Below are positions 24,035 to 33,650 of a DNA stretch of 64,000 nt, one piece after another. The notes below the pieces were generated by a model. That model was not told the DNA's origin, did not search any database, and worked only from the letters and a program-made list of their open reading frames with translations. This DNA is from Ailanthus altissimus. Taxonomy: Eukaryota > Streptophyta > Magnoliopsida > Sapindales > Simaroubaceae. Position numbers and translations under genes: made by a program. The stretch spans positions 4,650,001-4,714,000 of the forward strand of contig OX327686.1 in the NCBI GenBank assembly GCA_946807835.1. Reading direction: 5' to 3'. The first letter of the stretch is position 1; the number at the start of each line of letters is the position of its first letter.

Positions 24035-24165
24035 AAATTTTAAGTTGTATTTTAAATAATAATGTGTTAAATAATTAAATGATAAAATAATATAAATTTT
24101 AAAATTATTTATTAAAATTTATAATTATTTAATATATTATTATTTAAAATATAATTTAAAATGTG
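24035..24165. repeat. Small A+T-rich hairpin
   Basis: Arms of about 40 bp pair TTTTAAATAATAATGTG with ATATATTATTATTTAAAA around a short centre. It is a probable tiny MITE or cruciform-prone palindrome inside the Pack-MULE-like element. Confidence 0.55.
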
Positions 24166-25266
24166 TAAGGTTACGGTGACACTTGACATCTTAAATAATT
24201 GGGTTGGCTATTACTGTCCTCTATTCTGTCAAAGTTACAAACGGCGGTTAAGAGACAGGAGTACTTGCTGTCAATCTCCACATCTTATGACTAAGACTGC
24301 AAAGTGGAAAAGTTAAGGGGAGTAAACCGAAAATTACCCAAAAATATATTATTCAAAACCCAAAAATTAATCCAACAAATAATAAATTCAATTAAATTTT
24401 ATTCGTTTATTTTTTTCATTCCGCCCTAATTCAAGTATCAGAAATTAAAAAAAAAACAAGGCCATAAATCAATTCATCATGTCAAAATTATTACTAAAAA
24501 TAAATTATTAAAAAAAGAAAGCAAAAAGCAAATTCTAGTTGAATGATGGAAAGCCTCACGAGAAGTCATGCGCGGCTTTGCGATGCCCAGCTAATTTTTT
24601 TTTTGATATTTTTTTAATTTATTATTCCTACTCCTTTTTAATTGATTACAAATAATAATTTTAACTTTTTGATTAGATTTGAGAAGGTGATTTTTTTAAG
24701 AAAATAAAATTTTGATTCTTGTGAAAGGAAAAAAAGTTGAAAAAAATAATTAATTGATATTTTTATTATTAGAATGATTTGTAGTTATTGGATAGTATTT
24801 TTTTTTATTAGTTGTTTAAAAAATTGGTGGTTTAGAATGTTCTAGAAAAGAAAGAAAAAAAAAAAGAGTGATATGTAGTTGCCATGGGTAAGCTGGGAGT
24901 TATGATTGTTAGGAGTAAATTGATAGTTTCATTATCAATTGTGATTGTGGAAGTCAAAATTGTTATTTTGCATATTCATTAAAGAGATCTTTGCCACTGA
25001 AAGCTAAAGTTATATCTTAGGATTAATTAACACTTTTTAAATTCAGGGGCACATGTTATGGTTTTAAAGTATTTGGAATAATGTCAAATATCACCAAACC
25101 TCAGGGACATATATAAGTATCCCCATTGAGTTTTATTTTCATAATTATGAAGTTATGAAAACGCTCAAGATGTAGGAGGGTAAGTGCTTATTAATTGAAA
25201 AATACCATTTAAGTGAAATTATACTAAACCTCGAGGGAGGTAATAGTGATAAATTCCCTTTCAAAT

Positions 25267-25422
25267 TATAATATAAAATTTAGAAACATATATTAGCAAT
25301 AGTACGTACCCTCATGCAAAAGCCACTTGCAGATGCTGAGATCGAGTTCCACTAAGTCTAAGCTACAGAGATCGTATGGCACAGTGCTGCTCCATGATTC
25401 AACCTCATCGTCTGTATATAAA
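25267..25422 (+). promoter_or_regulatory. HKT1 proximal promoter region
   Basis: Only 194 bp separate the TIR element from the start codon. Two TATA-like boxes are present: TATAATATAAAA at 25267-25278, giving a leader of about 150 nt, and TATATAAA at 25415-25422, only 31 bp before the ATG and so an unlikely sole promoter. The first is preferred. Upstream control elements would have to lie inside the transposon or beyond it. Confidence 0.45.
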
Positions 25423-25452
25423 ATCACCTCAGAGTGATGCCAACGTATAAAA

Positions 25453-26633
25453 ATGGAGAACTTAGCTAGTACTTCTTTAAAGAAACTAGATAATTTCTTT
25501 ATGCCTTGGTGTGCCAAAATGGCTTGCAGCGTCCACCAACGCTTTCGTTCCTTGGCTTTCGAAGTGAATCGTTTCTGGGTTCACCTTTGTTATTTTATAA
25601 CGGTTTTTGCAATAGGATATTTGGCTTTGAGGGTCTCAAAGCCTAGAAGTTCCTTTAGGCCTAACAGCTTTGATGTCTTCTTCACCTCTGTGTCTGCATC
25701 AACAGATTCAAGCATGGCTACAGTAGAAATGGAGGTTTTTTCTGACCCCCAACTTATAATCATGACTATTTTGATGTTGTTGGGTGGTGAGATTTTCATA
25801 TCCATGCTCGAACTTCTTCTGATATTGTTCAGGTTCCTCAAAAATCAATCTACTACTAGAGATAATAGAATAGACTTCACTATTTCAAAATTTTCAAATT
25901 TTGATGACCAAATTGAGTTGGATTTGGTCCCTTCTACTTCATATACACAAAATGAAACTAGCTTCAACAATACTAATAATATCAAGACACCAAGCGATGA
26001 TGTATTCAAGTATAAATCTCTTAGGTATTTGTTTTATGTGGTATTAGGTTTTCTTGTAGGAGTTCATATAGTTGGTTCAAGCATGGTATCCATGTATCTA
26101 AATCTCGTTCCGAGTGCAAGACAAGTTCTGGAGAAGAAGGGTCTTCAAATACAGACTTTTTCTGTGTTCACAACAGTTTCTACTTTTTCAAACTGTGGTT
26201 TCGTCCCCACAAATGAGAACCTAATTGTTTTTGTCAAAAATTCGGGTCTCTTGTTGCTTCTAATTCCGCAAGGTCTGCTGGGAAACTCCTTTTATCCTAT
26301 TTGCCTGCGGTTTCTGATCTGGGTTTTGATGAAAATCACAAAGCGATCGGAGTTTGAGTACTTGTTGAAGAACTCTAAAGAGATAGGCCATGATCATTTA
26401 CTCTCTAGTACTCGTTCTTCTCTTATAGCAGTTACTGCTTTTGGTTTCATAATTGTGCAGTTGGTTCTCTTTTGTTCCTTAGAATGGAATTCGGAAGCCA
26501 TGGATGGTCTCACTTCCTATGAAAAATTTGTTGCTTCATTATTCCAAGTCATCAATTCGAGGCACATAGGCGAATATGTCTTTGATCTCTCCATCATATC
26601 TCCAGCAATCTTGGTCCTCTTTGTTGCTATGAT
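25453..26633 (+). CDS. HKT1: HKT1 exon 1 (residues 1-394)
   Basis: This carries membrane-pore repeats A, B and C. The cytoplasmic loop between repeats A and B (about 128-185) is Asn/Ser/Thr-rich and poorly conserved. The exon ends AT|GTGAGT at 26633, splitting the codon of Met394. Without splicing the frame would stop at 26635. Confidence 0.93.
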
Positions 26634-29600
26634 GTGAGTTTTTCTCTTGCATTATTTGATTTCATCAGTGTCGCGTTTAAACTTTAAATATTATTACAGT
26701 TTACTTTTCCTTTAATATAAAATTCGGAATTCATTCAGCTGATCTGATGATAAAATATTCATAAATATCATATAAAAACATATATTTGGTGAAGGGAATT
26801 TACCATTTACCCTACTAGTTTCTCCAACTATGAAAAACTCATAGGATTATAACTATAAAAATATAAATTAACTTTAAAGGGATATAATAATTTTTTTATT
26901 AAAAATTCAACCTTATATTTGTACAGTATTAAATAATAAAAATACACTATATAAACAATAAAATTAAGTAACATACTTGAGTAAACAATAAATTTATATT
27001 GGGATGCAATTAATAATTTTTTTTATTTGTTAAATTAATATAACAATTAATATTAAATTTTTGTATTTTAATAAAAATATAAATATTCGTATTAAATAAT
27101 AATTTATAATATAATAAAATTTTATATTATATTTATTAATTATTTGATAGTATAAGTATATAAATTTTATTATTTATATAATGTATTTTTATTATTTATA
27201 TAATGTATTTTTATTATTTAATAATGAATAGATGAAATTGTTAACTTTTTTAAATAAAAAATTTATTATATTTTTATAAAATTAATTTATATTATTACAA
27301 TTCTATCTATCAAGAATTTGTTAATATTATCAAATACTAAGAGAGTTTTCGAAAAATTAACAAATCTAATAGCCATTTACCCTTTCGAGAATTTCAAAAT
27401 CAAAACATATCATTCGAAAAGTCAATAGAACGTAGCTGTAGTGCTATAAAATGATTGTTTTACATCTTTAAAGGCAGCTTCTTTATGGGTATCGATAGTC
27501 AATCCAATCCAGCAATCCTACCAAAGTTTCTCTACAGAACATCTAGAAGTTTTTCGTACTAAATAAATTAAAATAACAAGCCTAGAAATTTTTTTTTTTC
27601 CAGTGATACGTAGAATCTTGCCTTTCTTGTTTTACATAATCTGTAATCTTTGACTGTGATTAATGATTATATCGGTACTAAAAGTTGATGAAAGCATCAT
27701 TTCGACCAAAAAGTAAAAAAAAATTGTTTATTTTTGATATTCTTCTTATAATAGCCGGAACTTTTATAGTACACGTGTCTTAAATTTAAGAATTTTCCCA
27801 TAAAAATATTAAGAAAAATCATCATTATCTTCTTACATTTTATTAATATACTATTTTTTTTAATAAAATTTTTAAAATTACTTATGCTTGTAAGAGGTAC
27901 TTAGTCATTTTCTAATACCGTTTTTTCTCAAAATTTTTCAAAAGAGAATAATGAAATTTTTTTAGTACCATGTCTAGCTTTAGTATGGAGCGGGATAACT
28001 CTAAAATATTTGAAGAAAATGTTATCAAATATTTATTATCGCTTTAGATTTAGAGGTTTGAATTAGTAGCTTTTCCGTCTGAATGTGAGTGGCTGCTCAC
28101 GTTCAATACTATTTATTTAATAATAAAAAATCAGCAGATATTCAATCTGTCATATTGCAACCCACATGTAGCATTTTTTTTTTTTAAAAGAAAATAAAAG
28201 GGGGAAAATTTGGGTGTTAAGAAAAACCAATAAGAAGGATTAATCATCATTTACTATGTCAAAACAACAGGGTAATTCAATGAAACAAGATTAAAAACAT
28301 TTTGATTGCCAAATTTCATATAAATTTATGAAAATATGGATATTGTAGGTATCTCCCACCATATGCTTCATTCTTGCCCACAAGATATCGTGAGAGGGAT
28401 ACCAAAAATTGCAAGGTCCTGAAAAATAAAAACAAGACGTTGGTGGAGGCTCTGATATTCTCGCAACTATCTTATTTAGTCATCTTCATCATCTTAATTT
28501 GCATCACGGAGAGAGATAAAATGAAGGAAGATCCCCTCAACTTCAATGTCTTACATATCACCATTGAAGTCATAAGGTGAGTTTATTTTCATTTAGAATT
28601 TTTTTTTAATTTTTTTTTATTGATATGAAATTATTGAAAGTCTCGAGGTGATTTCATAACTTTTTTATTTACTTATCTTATAACATGTGTTAAGAAATCA
28701 TATTAATAGTTTGAATTCTGTCATTACGTTTTTCTTAAAAACAATTTAAGAAAGGAACTATTAGTATTCAAATTTGAGATTTTAAAATTAGTCAAGAGGT
28801 ATGGTTATAGCTTTTATAGACTGAAACTTTTTAAAGATATTTAACTTTTATTAATAAAACTAATTGAAAAATGATTATATATATATATATATATTTGTTT
28901 TTTTAGTTTTTTCGAATGATAAGTTTGTATTCTTAATGCCTTGAAGGACTGAAAATATATAAATATGTACATAAAACTTCTTTCTAAAAGTTTGATGGCC
29001 TGAATTTTAAGGTTCGCATGTTTGATAGATACCACTAGACCCACATGTTAAAAACAAATAAAAAGATTAGAAGTATAATACTAATACATAGAAACATGTG
29101 GGTTCAAAGGCTTAGAAATATTAGAAGGAGCGATTACGATAAGAATGAATTTGAAAATATTGCACTAAAATCCTAATTTGAACTTTTGTCTTTAAAAAAA
29201 AGTTTTTATATAAAATCATCTTGGAAAAAAAGATTAAGTCAACAAACTTTTCAACAAAGTTCTGTTGGCATAGATGTTGCATAGCTGGCTTGAAGTGAGA
29301 ATGTGATCATTGTAAGCCAAAACACAAGAAGAAGAAGAAAAAAAAGAACAAGATATGAACTAATAAATGTTATCACTACAACAATTCAGATCATGTTGTT
29401 TATTGCAATTGAAATTTGTAAAATAATTTAACTAAAACTTGGATGATTATGTGTAGCACATATGGGAGCGTTGGATTCTCAACTGGTTACAGTTGTAAAC
29501 GACAATTGAAACATGAAAGCTCATGCAGAGACAAGTGGTACGGGTTTGTGGGAAAATGGAGTACCCAAGGAAAATTGATTCTCATTGTGGTCATGGTGTT

Positions 29601-29655
29601 TGCAAGGCTAAAGAAATTCAACATGAAAGGTGGTAAAGCTTGGCAGCTATCGTAG
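25453..29655 (+). CDS. HKT1: HKT1-type class I sodium transporter (three exons)
   Basis: Spliced from 25453-26633, 28349-28576 and 29457-29655 it gives 535 residues, near the usual 500-550 of plant HKTs. HKT proteins are plasma-membrane cation transporters with four membrane-pore-membrane repeats. Class I members carry Na+ and typically retrieve it from xylem sap. Pore A is [17 protein letters not shown] (81-97) with Ser87 at the filter position, which marks class I. Pore B is [12 protein letters not shown] (Gly249), pore C NSRHIGE (Gly373), pore [13 protein letters not shown] (Gly476). Both introns have GT-AG ends at the positions used by other plant HKT1 genes and restore the frame exactly. 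The start at 25453 gives about 40 residues before the first membrane segment. Asp85 replaces the Val common before the filter Ser-Ser. The gene appears intact. Confidence 0.95.
26634..28348 (+). other. HKT1: HKT1 intron 1 (1,715 bp)
   Basis: It starts GTGAGT and ends TATTGTAG. It is A+T-rich and contains the TIR insertion at 26794-27382 plus homopolymer runs. No frame of note is present. Confidence 0.9.
26794..27382. mobile_element. TIR/MITE insertion in HKT1 intron 1
   Basis: Imperfect inverted arms are recognised from TAAATAATAAAAATACACTA near 26930 and its complement near 27200-27225, and from AAAATATAAATTAAC near 26860 and its complement near 27275-27290. Outer ends lie near GGGAATTTACC (26794) and CATTTACCC (27382). 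The core has a near-exact repeat of TATTATTTATATAATG at 27167-27210. Ends are approximate and no duplication is fixed. Confidence 0.5.
28349..28576 (+). CDS. HKT1: HKT1 exon 2 (residues 395-470)
   Basis: It starts with the G that completes Met394 and continues [10 protein letters not shown], the HKT signature after repeat C. It encodes a basic loop, then the first helix of repeat D ([19 protein letters not shown]) and [15 protein letters not shown]. It ends AG|GTGAGT, splitting Ser470. Confidence 0.93.
28577..29456 (+). other. HKT1: HKT1 intron 2 (880 bp)
   Basis: GTGAGT donor and TTATGTGTAG acceptor. It contains an (AT)n run near 28878-28894. No gene inside; the minus-strand frame at 28841-29044 is featureless. 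Confidence 0.9.
29457..29655 (+). CDS. HKT1: HKT1 exon 3 (residues 470-535)
   Basis: The first base completes Ser470. The exon encodes pore loop D ([16 protein letters not shown]), the conserved WYGFVGKWS segment, the last helix and the C-terminal [13 protein letters not shown] tail, then TAG. All are hallmarks of a complete HKT C-terminus. Ala replaces the Gly more usual before the Arg-Leu-Lys of the tail. Confidence 0.93.
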
Positions 29656-31003
29656 CTTTATGCTCTTCTCAATCTGACTTTGTATATATCTTTAATTTCT
29701 TACTAGCCATAATATTTCCCTGAACCTTTCTACTTCTATTAATAATTTTGTGTTTTGTTGAGGAGAAGATATCAGTAAATCTTAATATAGTTTTTGAGGA
29801 ATGTTTGGTTTATGATTTAAAACTCACTTATACCAGTGTTGAGGAATGTTTGGTTTATATTATTAATATGTAGTAACAAGTTAATGATATAAATTTAATT
29901 ATACTGCTTAATGTGACATAACATAGTTAAAATGATAAATATAGAAATAAAAAAATATAATAAATAATGTAATTATAACTCAATCAATTTTGTCTTACCA
30001 CATCAAAGAAATATAAGATTATATTACATTTCAAATTCAATTTTGATATAACACATCCTTTTACGATTCGTCTTGAATGCATTAAGTGTAGGGAAAACAA
30101 TACTTTTGCGAAAATGACACTTTACGCTCCGAATGTTTTAGAAAGTGACCCGTGCACCGTTTTTCGTTAGTTTTATTTATCGGTTAAAAGAACTATTTGA
30201 CTGCTTTTGAGCTATGTAATGACCACTCTACCTTTACTATATAATATAAAAGTAAAACATAATTTGTTGACCATGTTGATCCTTGTCATGATAATTGTGC
30301 TCTTTATTAACTTTTATATCGTAATATTATCTAAGAAATTTAAATAAATAAATAAAACATTTTTATATTATATAAATAAGATAAGTTACATTATTATCAT
30401 GCGTAAATATATAAATACAATGCAAGAAGTGTAAATTGATATAAAATTAATTAACTATAATATTCTATTTGTAAATGATAATATTAACAAGAAATGAAAT
30501 GTAACACATAACTTGTAAATGAAACATACAATTTGTAAATTAAAAGAATAAAATTTGAAATAAAATCTACATCAAATAAAAATTAAATGTAAATTTCATT
30601 AACTACACATTAAAGATGACTCTAAAATTTGGTCATCTTAAAATCAACGAGCTAAATAGGGGCTCATAGGGCATATTGTATAGGCACCCCAGGCTTTAGC
30701 CCGCTAACACTAGAATGAGCCGATATTAAATAAAGAAATATCTTTAAAACTTGTCTATGGTCTTCGGTTCTCAAAAGTCCTTGGTATTAATTGGTATCTT
30801 TGTCGATCTGTTTAGTCGAGACCGACCACTAAACCCTTTCGAGGGCAACATTAAAGATATATACTGGAGGGCAACATTGAAGATATATACTAACCGAGAA
30901 CTTAAACTATTCTTATCTCCGAGAATTTTAGATTCTAAGATTTTCGATACAAATCTAACAATTTCAGGATGAGTCTAAAATGAGAAGGTAAATATATGTC
31001 TAA
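29656..31003. other. HKT1 downstream region and intergenic DNA
   Basis: The HKT1 3' UTR must start here. An 18-bp direct repeat (GAGGAATGTTTGGTTTAT) occurs near 29798 and 29840. A 26-bp tandem pair (GAGGGCAACATT.. units) occupies 30841-30866 and 30867-30892. No further gene is recognised; the frame at 30751-30972 is translated from the tandem pair and its flanks. Confidence 0.5.
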
Positions 31004-31184
31004 TTTTAATAAAGAAAAATGATATTTTAGTCTCTTATTTTATAGGTATATACCAACTTAGTCCCTTATGTTCTAATAATTACTACGTTAATGCCATTAA
31101 AAATATACTATTAAATGGGTTCTTTTTAAGGGTAAAAGAGTACTTTTACCATATTTAAAATAAAGTGGCCAAATAAGTAAAAAA

Positions 31185-31800
31185 ATGACACATGCATAAT
31201 ATGATAAGTTAATGATGACACGTGTCATTATGTAATTGATTAATATTTGTATTAAATATTTTTCTTGAAAGAATAAATATTTTTAAAAGTAAATTAATAA
31301 ATATATATTTAATAAATAGACATGCGTCATATATGATTAGTTACAAATAACACATGTCATCATGTAATTAGTTTATATTTTTAATAAATATATATTTTTT
31401 AAAGAATAAATATTTTTAAAATTAAATTAATAAATATGTATTTTAAATAAAAAAAGGCATGTGTCATAGTATAACTAGTTACAAATAATACGTGTCATCA
31501 TATAATTGATTTATATATTTAAAAAATAAATATTTTTAAGGAATAAATAATTTTAAAAGTAAATTAATAAATATATATTTAATAAATAAAGAACACGTGT
31601 CATAATATAATTTTTTTTACAAATAACACATGTCATCATGTAATTGGTTTATATATGTTTAATAAATATATTTTTTTAAAGAAAATTTTTAAAAGTAAAT
31701 TAATAAATATATATTTAATAAATAAAGGACATGTGTCATAATATGATTAGTTACAAATAACAAGTGTCATCATGTAATTGGCTTATATTTCTACTAAATA
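31185..31800. repeat. Five copies of a 135-bp tandem repeat with (A)CACGTGTCAT motifs
   Basis: Units begin near 31187, 31319, 31456, 31590 and 31728 (spacing 132-138 bp). Each has a CA(C/T)G(T/C)GTCAT motif and an ACA(C/T)GTGTCATCATGTAATTG-type block, then a very A+T-rich half (AATAAATATATATTTAATAA). Some copies contain ACACGTGTC, the G-box/ABRE core. Confidence 0.8.
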
Positions 31801-31989
31801 TTTTAAAAAATAAAATAAATAATAATTAATTAATGCATTTATTGCCCTTTGTCGTCGAAAAACTACGACTGGTTAGCCGCCCTTTTTTTGCTACAGTGGG
31901 GTACTAATATATACCAAATTTAACATCAATGGATTTATTTTTTCCTGATTTATACAACGGTGCTATCATTGTTTTGGGCAAAAAATTGT

Positions 31990-32120
31990 AAGGGAGGGGT
32001 GGCGGCTACCGCTGCTCACCATCAAACTCTAGGGAAGGGGTGCGGTGCGAGCTAGCCTGTTCATACTTGCACCACAGCCCTAATTTGATGGCGAGCGGAG
32101 GTGGTCGCCACCCCTCTTCC
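31990..32120. repeat. G+C-rich inverted repeat in the MULE-like element
   Basis: AGGGGTGGCGGCTACCGCTG..CACCATCAAA on the left pairs with the complement of TTTGATGGCGAGCGGAGGTG..GCCACCCCTC on the right. The arms are about 38 bp with several mismatches, around a loop of about 45 bp. It may fold as a stable hairpin and is G+C-rich unlike its surroundings. Confidence 0.65.
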
Positions 32121-32725
32121 ACTATTTTTGGCATTTTTTTTTGTTTTGCAAAAACTAACTCCACCTTTATATAGATTAGAAAAAATGAAGTTTAATAATA
32201 TAAAATTGAATAATTTTTATCATCAAAATGCCACCGAAAAAGGGTGGTCGACCAATTGCTGTTTACAAGTGATGGTGACAATTTTATTTTTAATTTATTT
32301 TTATTTTTTATTTAATTTAATTTATTTTTAAAATTATTTAATTAAAATTTAAACTAATTGAGTGATGACACATATCGTAACAAGTGTCAAATGATTGGTG
32401 GATATTTAACTAAGTTGGTATATAATCATAAATTAAGAGACTAAAATGTTATTTTCTCTTTTAATAAAACTTTACAACTTAATAAAAAAAAAGTTATATA
32501 AAAGAAGCTAAACAATCAATTAAGAGAATCGACTTTTGAACAATTTATAGCCCTAGAAGTCACATCACTAAACTTTTTTTTTCTTTGCTTTATTTCTTCT
32601 TAATATTTTCCTATAGACTTATTATTGATTTAAGCATTGAAGAGTCATTGCCGAAAAAACTTTCGGTACGACCTAATCTGGTTTGTGGTTGTATGAGACT
32701 CTTAAAGCCTAGTACACATTAAGCG

Positions 32726-33642
32726 TAAGGGTGAAAAGAAAACTAGTAATAAAAAAATTGAATTGAACCAGTCGGTTCAGTTCGATTCTTTTTTTGCCAT
32801 AAAAAATTGATTCGATTTAATTTTTGAGAAAATTGACCGGTCCAGTTTGATTTTTCTAAAAACATAACCGAACAGAAAAATTGGATTTTTTAGTAAAATT
32901 TAATTAAATTGCCATGTAGCACTAAATAATTGGGGGTTTGAAAATACAAACATATATTTACCCACATAATTTCTCTCACTCATTATTATAATTGAAAAAT
33001 GAAAAAATCCTAATTGTAATTTCATTAAATAAGAGAATTTTGTTTTATGGATATTGTTAGAAATTAGTATATTATTAATAAATAAAAATTTTAAATTTAT
33101 CTCAAATTAAGAAAATTATAATTATGTTAATATGAAATAGACCCAAAAATTAGGTTAAAAAAAGATCTACTAAATTATTTAGACAAATGAATTAAAAAAG
33201 TCTACAATGTAAAATAAAAAATAAAAAAACTCTAAAATTAGCCCAAATTTTTAAGGACTTATGTAATATATAAGAACAAATATAGTAGTTTATGTAATGT
33301 GTAATGAAATTTTTTATTATATAATAAATAATGTGTAATAAATATTAATTTAGTTAACTTAATTTTTTAAAGACTTATATAATAAATAAAAATAAATTTA
33401 GTGACTTATGTATCGTATAATAAAAAAAAAATGATCTACTAAATTATTTAAACAAATAAATTAAAAAAGTCCATAATTTAAAATGAAAAAAATAGCCAAA
33501 AAATCAAACGTGACCAAATTGAAAAAAACTGATTCGGTTTTTCTTCTTAAAAAACTAATTTTAATTTTATTTATTCAAAAAACAAACTAGACCAATTCGG
33601 TTTAAAAAAAAATTAAATTGAACCGAACCGTGCCAACCCTTA
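32726..33642. mobile_element. hAT-like non-autonomous element, 8-bp TSD
   Basis: It begins TAAGGGTGAAAAG and ends CGTGCCAACCCTTA, flanked by ATTAAGCG (32718-32725) and ATTAAGAG (33643-33650), a duplication with one mismatch. Both arms contain GGTTCGGTT-type repeats in opposite orientation (AACCAGTCGGTTCAG near 32768; GAACCGAACCGTGCC near 33620), a known mark of plant hAT MITEs. The interior is A+T-rich and non-coding. Confidence 0.7.
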
Positions 33643-33650
33643 ATTAAGAG

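Larger units (their letters stand above)
22935..24339. mobile_element. Pack-MULE-like element with captured carboxylesterase fragment
   Basis: TIRs of about 110 bp start GGGTAATTTTTATTTTACTC on the left and GGGTAATTTTCGGTTTACTC on the right (minus strand). They continue through CTCCCCTCAAG / CTCCCCTTAAC to GACAGAAT. Flanks are AAAAATAAA (22926-22934) and AAAAATATA (24340-24348), a 9-bp duplication with one mismatch, as expected for Mutator transposition. Between the TIRs lies part of a carboxylesterase gene, starting right at the inner edge of the left TIR, which is the defining layout of a Pack-MULE. The remaining interior (23640-24215) has no recognisable gene. Confidence 0.75.
22551..25258. 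mobile_element. Long-TIR element hosting a nested Pack-MULE-like element
   Basis: The left arm starts GGTAATTTATCAATTATC and runs to about 22925. The right arm ends GATAAATTCCC at 25258 and reaches back to about 24806. They pair over roughly 380-450 bp, including CCACCAATTTTCTAAATAA near 22900 against TTAAAAAATTGGTGG near 24820. GGGAATTTATC-type ends are seen in plant Mutator-like TIRs. The 9 bp on each side do not match well, so no duplication is claimed. The element ends 194 bp before the HKT1 start codon and holds the insertion at 22935-24339. Confidence 0.6.
31014..32458. mobile_element. MULE-like non-autonomous element, 10-bp TSD
   Basis: TIRs of about 50 bp read GAAAAATGATATTTTAGTCT on the left and GAGAAAATAACATTTTAGTC on the right (minus strand). 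They continue through TATATACCAACTTAGT in both. An exact TTTTAATAAA flanks the element (31004-31013 and 32459-32468). G..C ends and 9-11 bp duplications are typical of Mutator-like elements. The interior has no transposase. It holds a tandem array (31185-31800) and an inverted repeat (about 31990-32120). The frame at 32101-32331 is not a known protein. Confidence 0.8.

Noticed and set aside
25293..25841. Minus-strand frames opposite HKT1
   Set aside because: They are shadows of HKT1 exon 1 and its leader.
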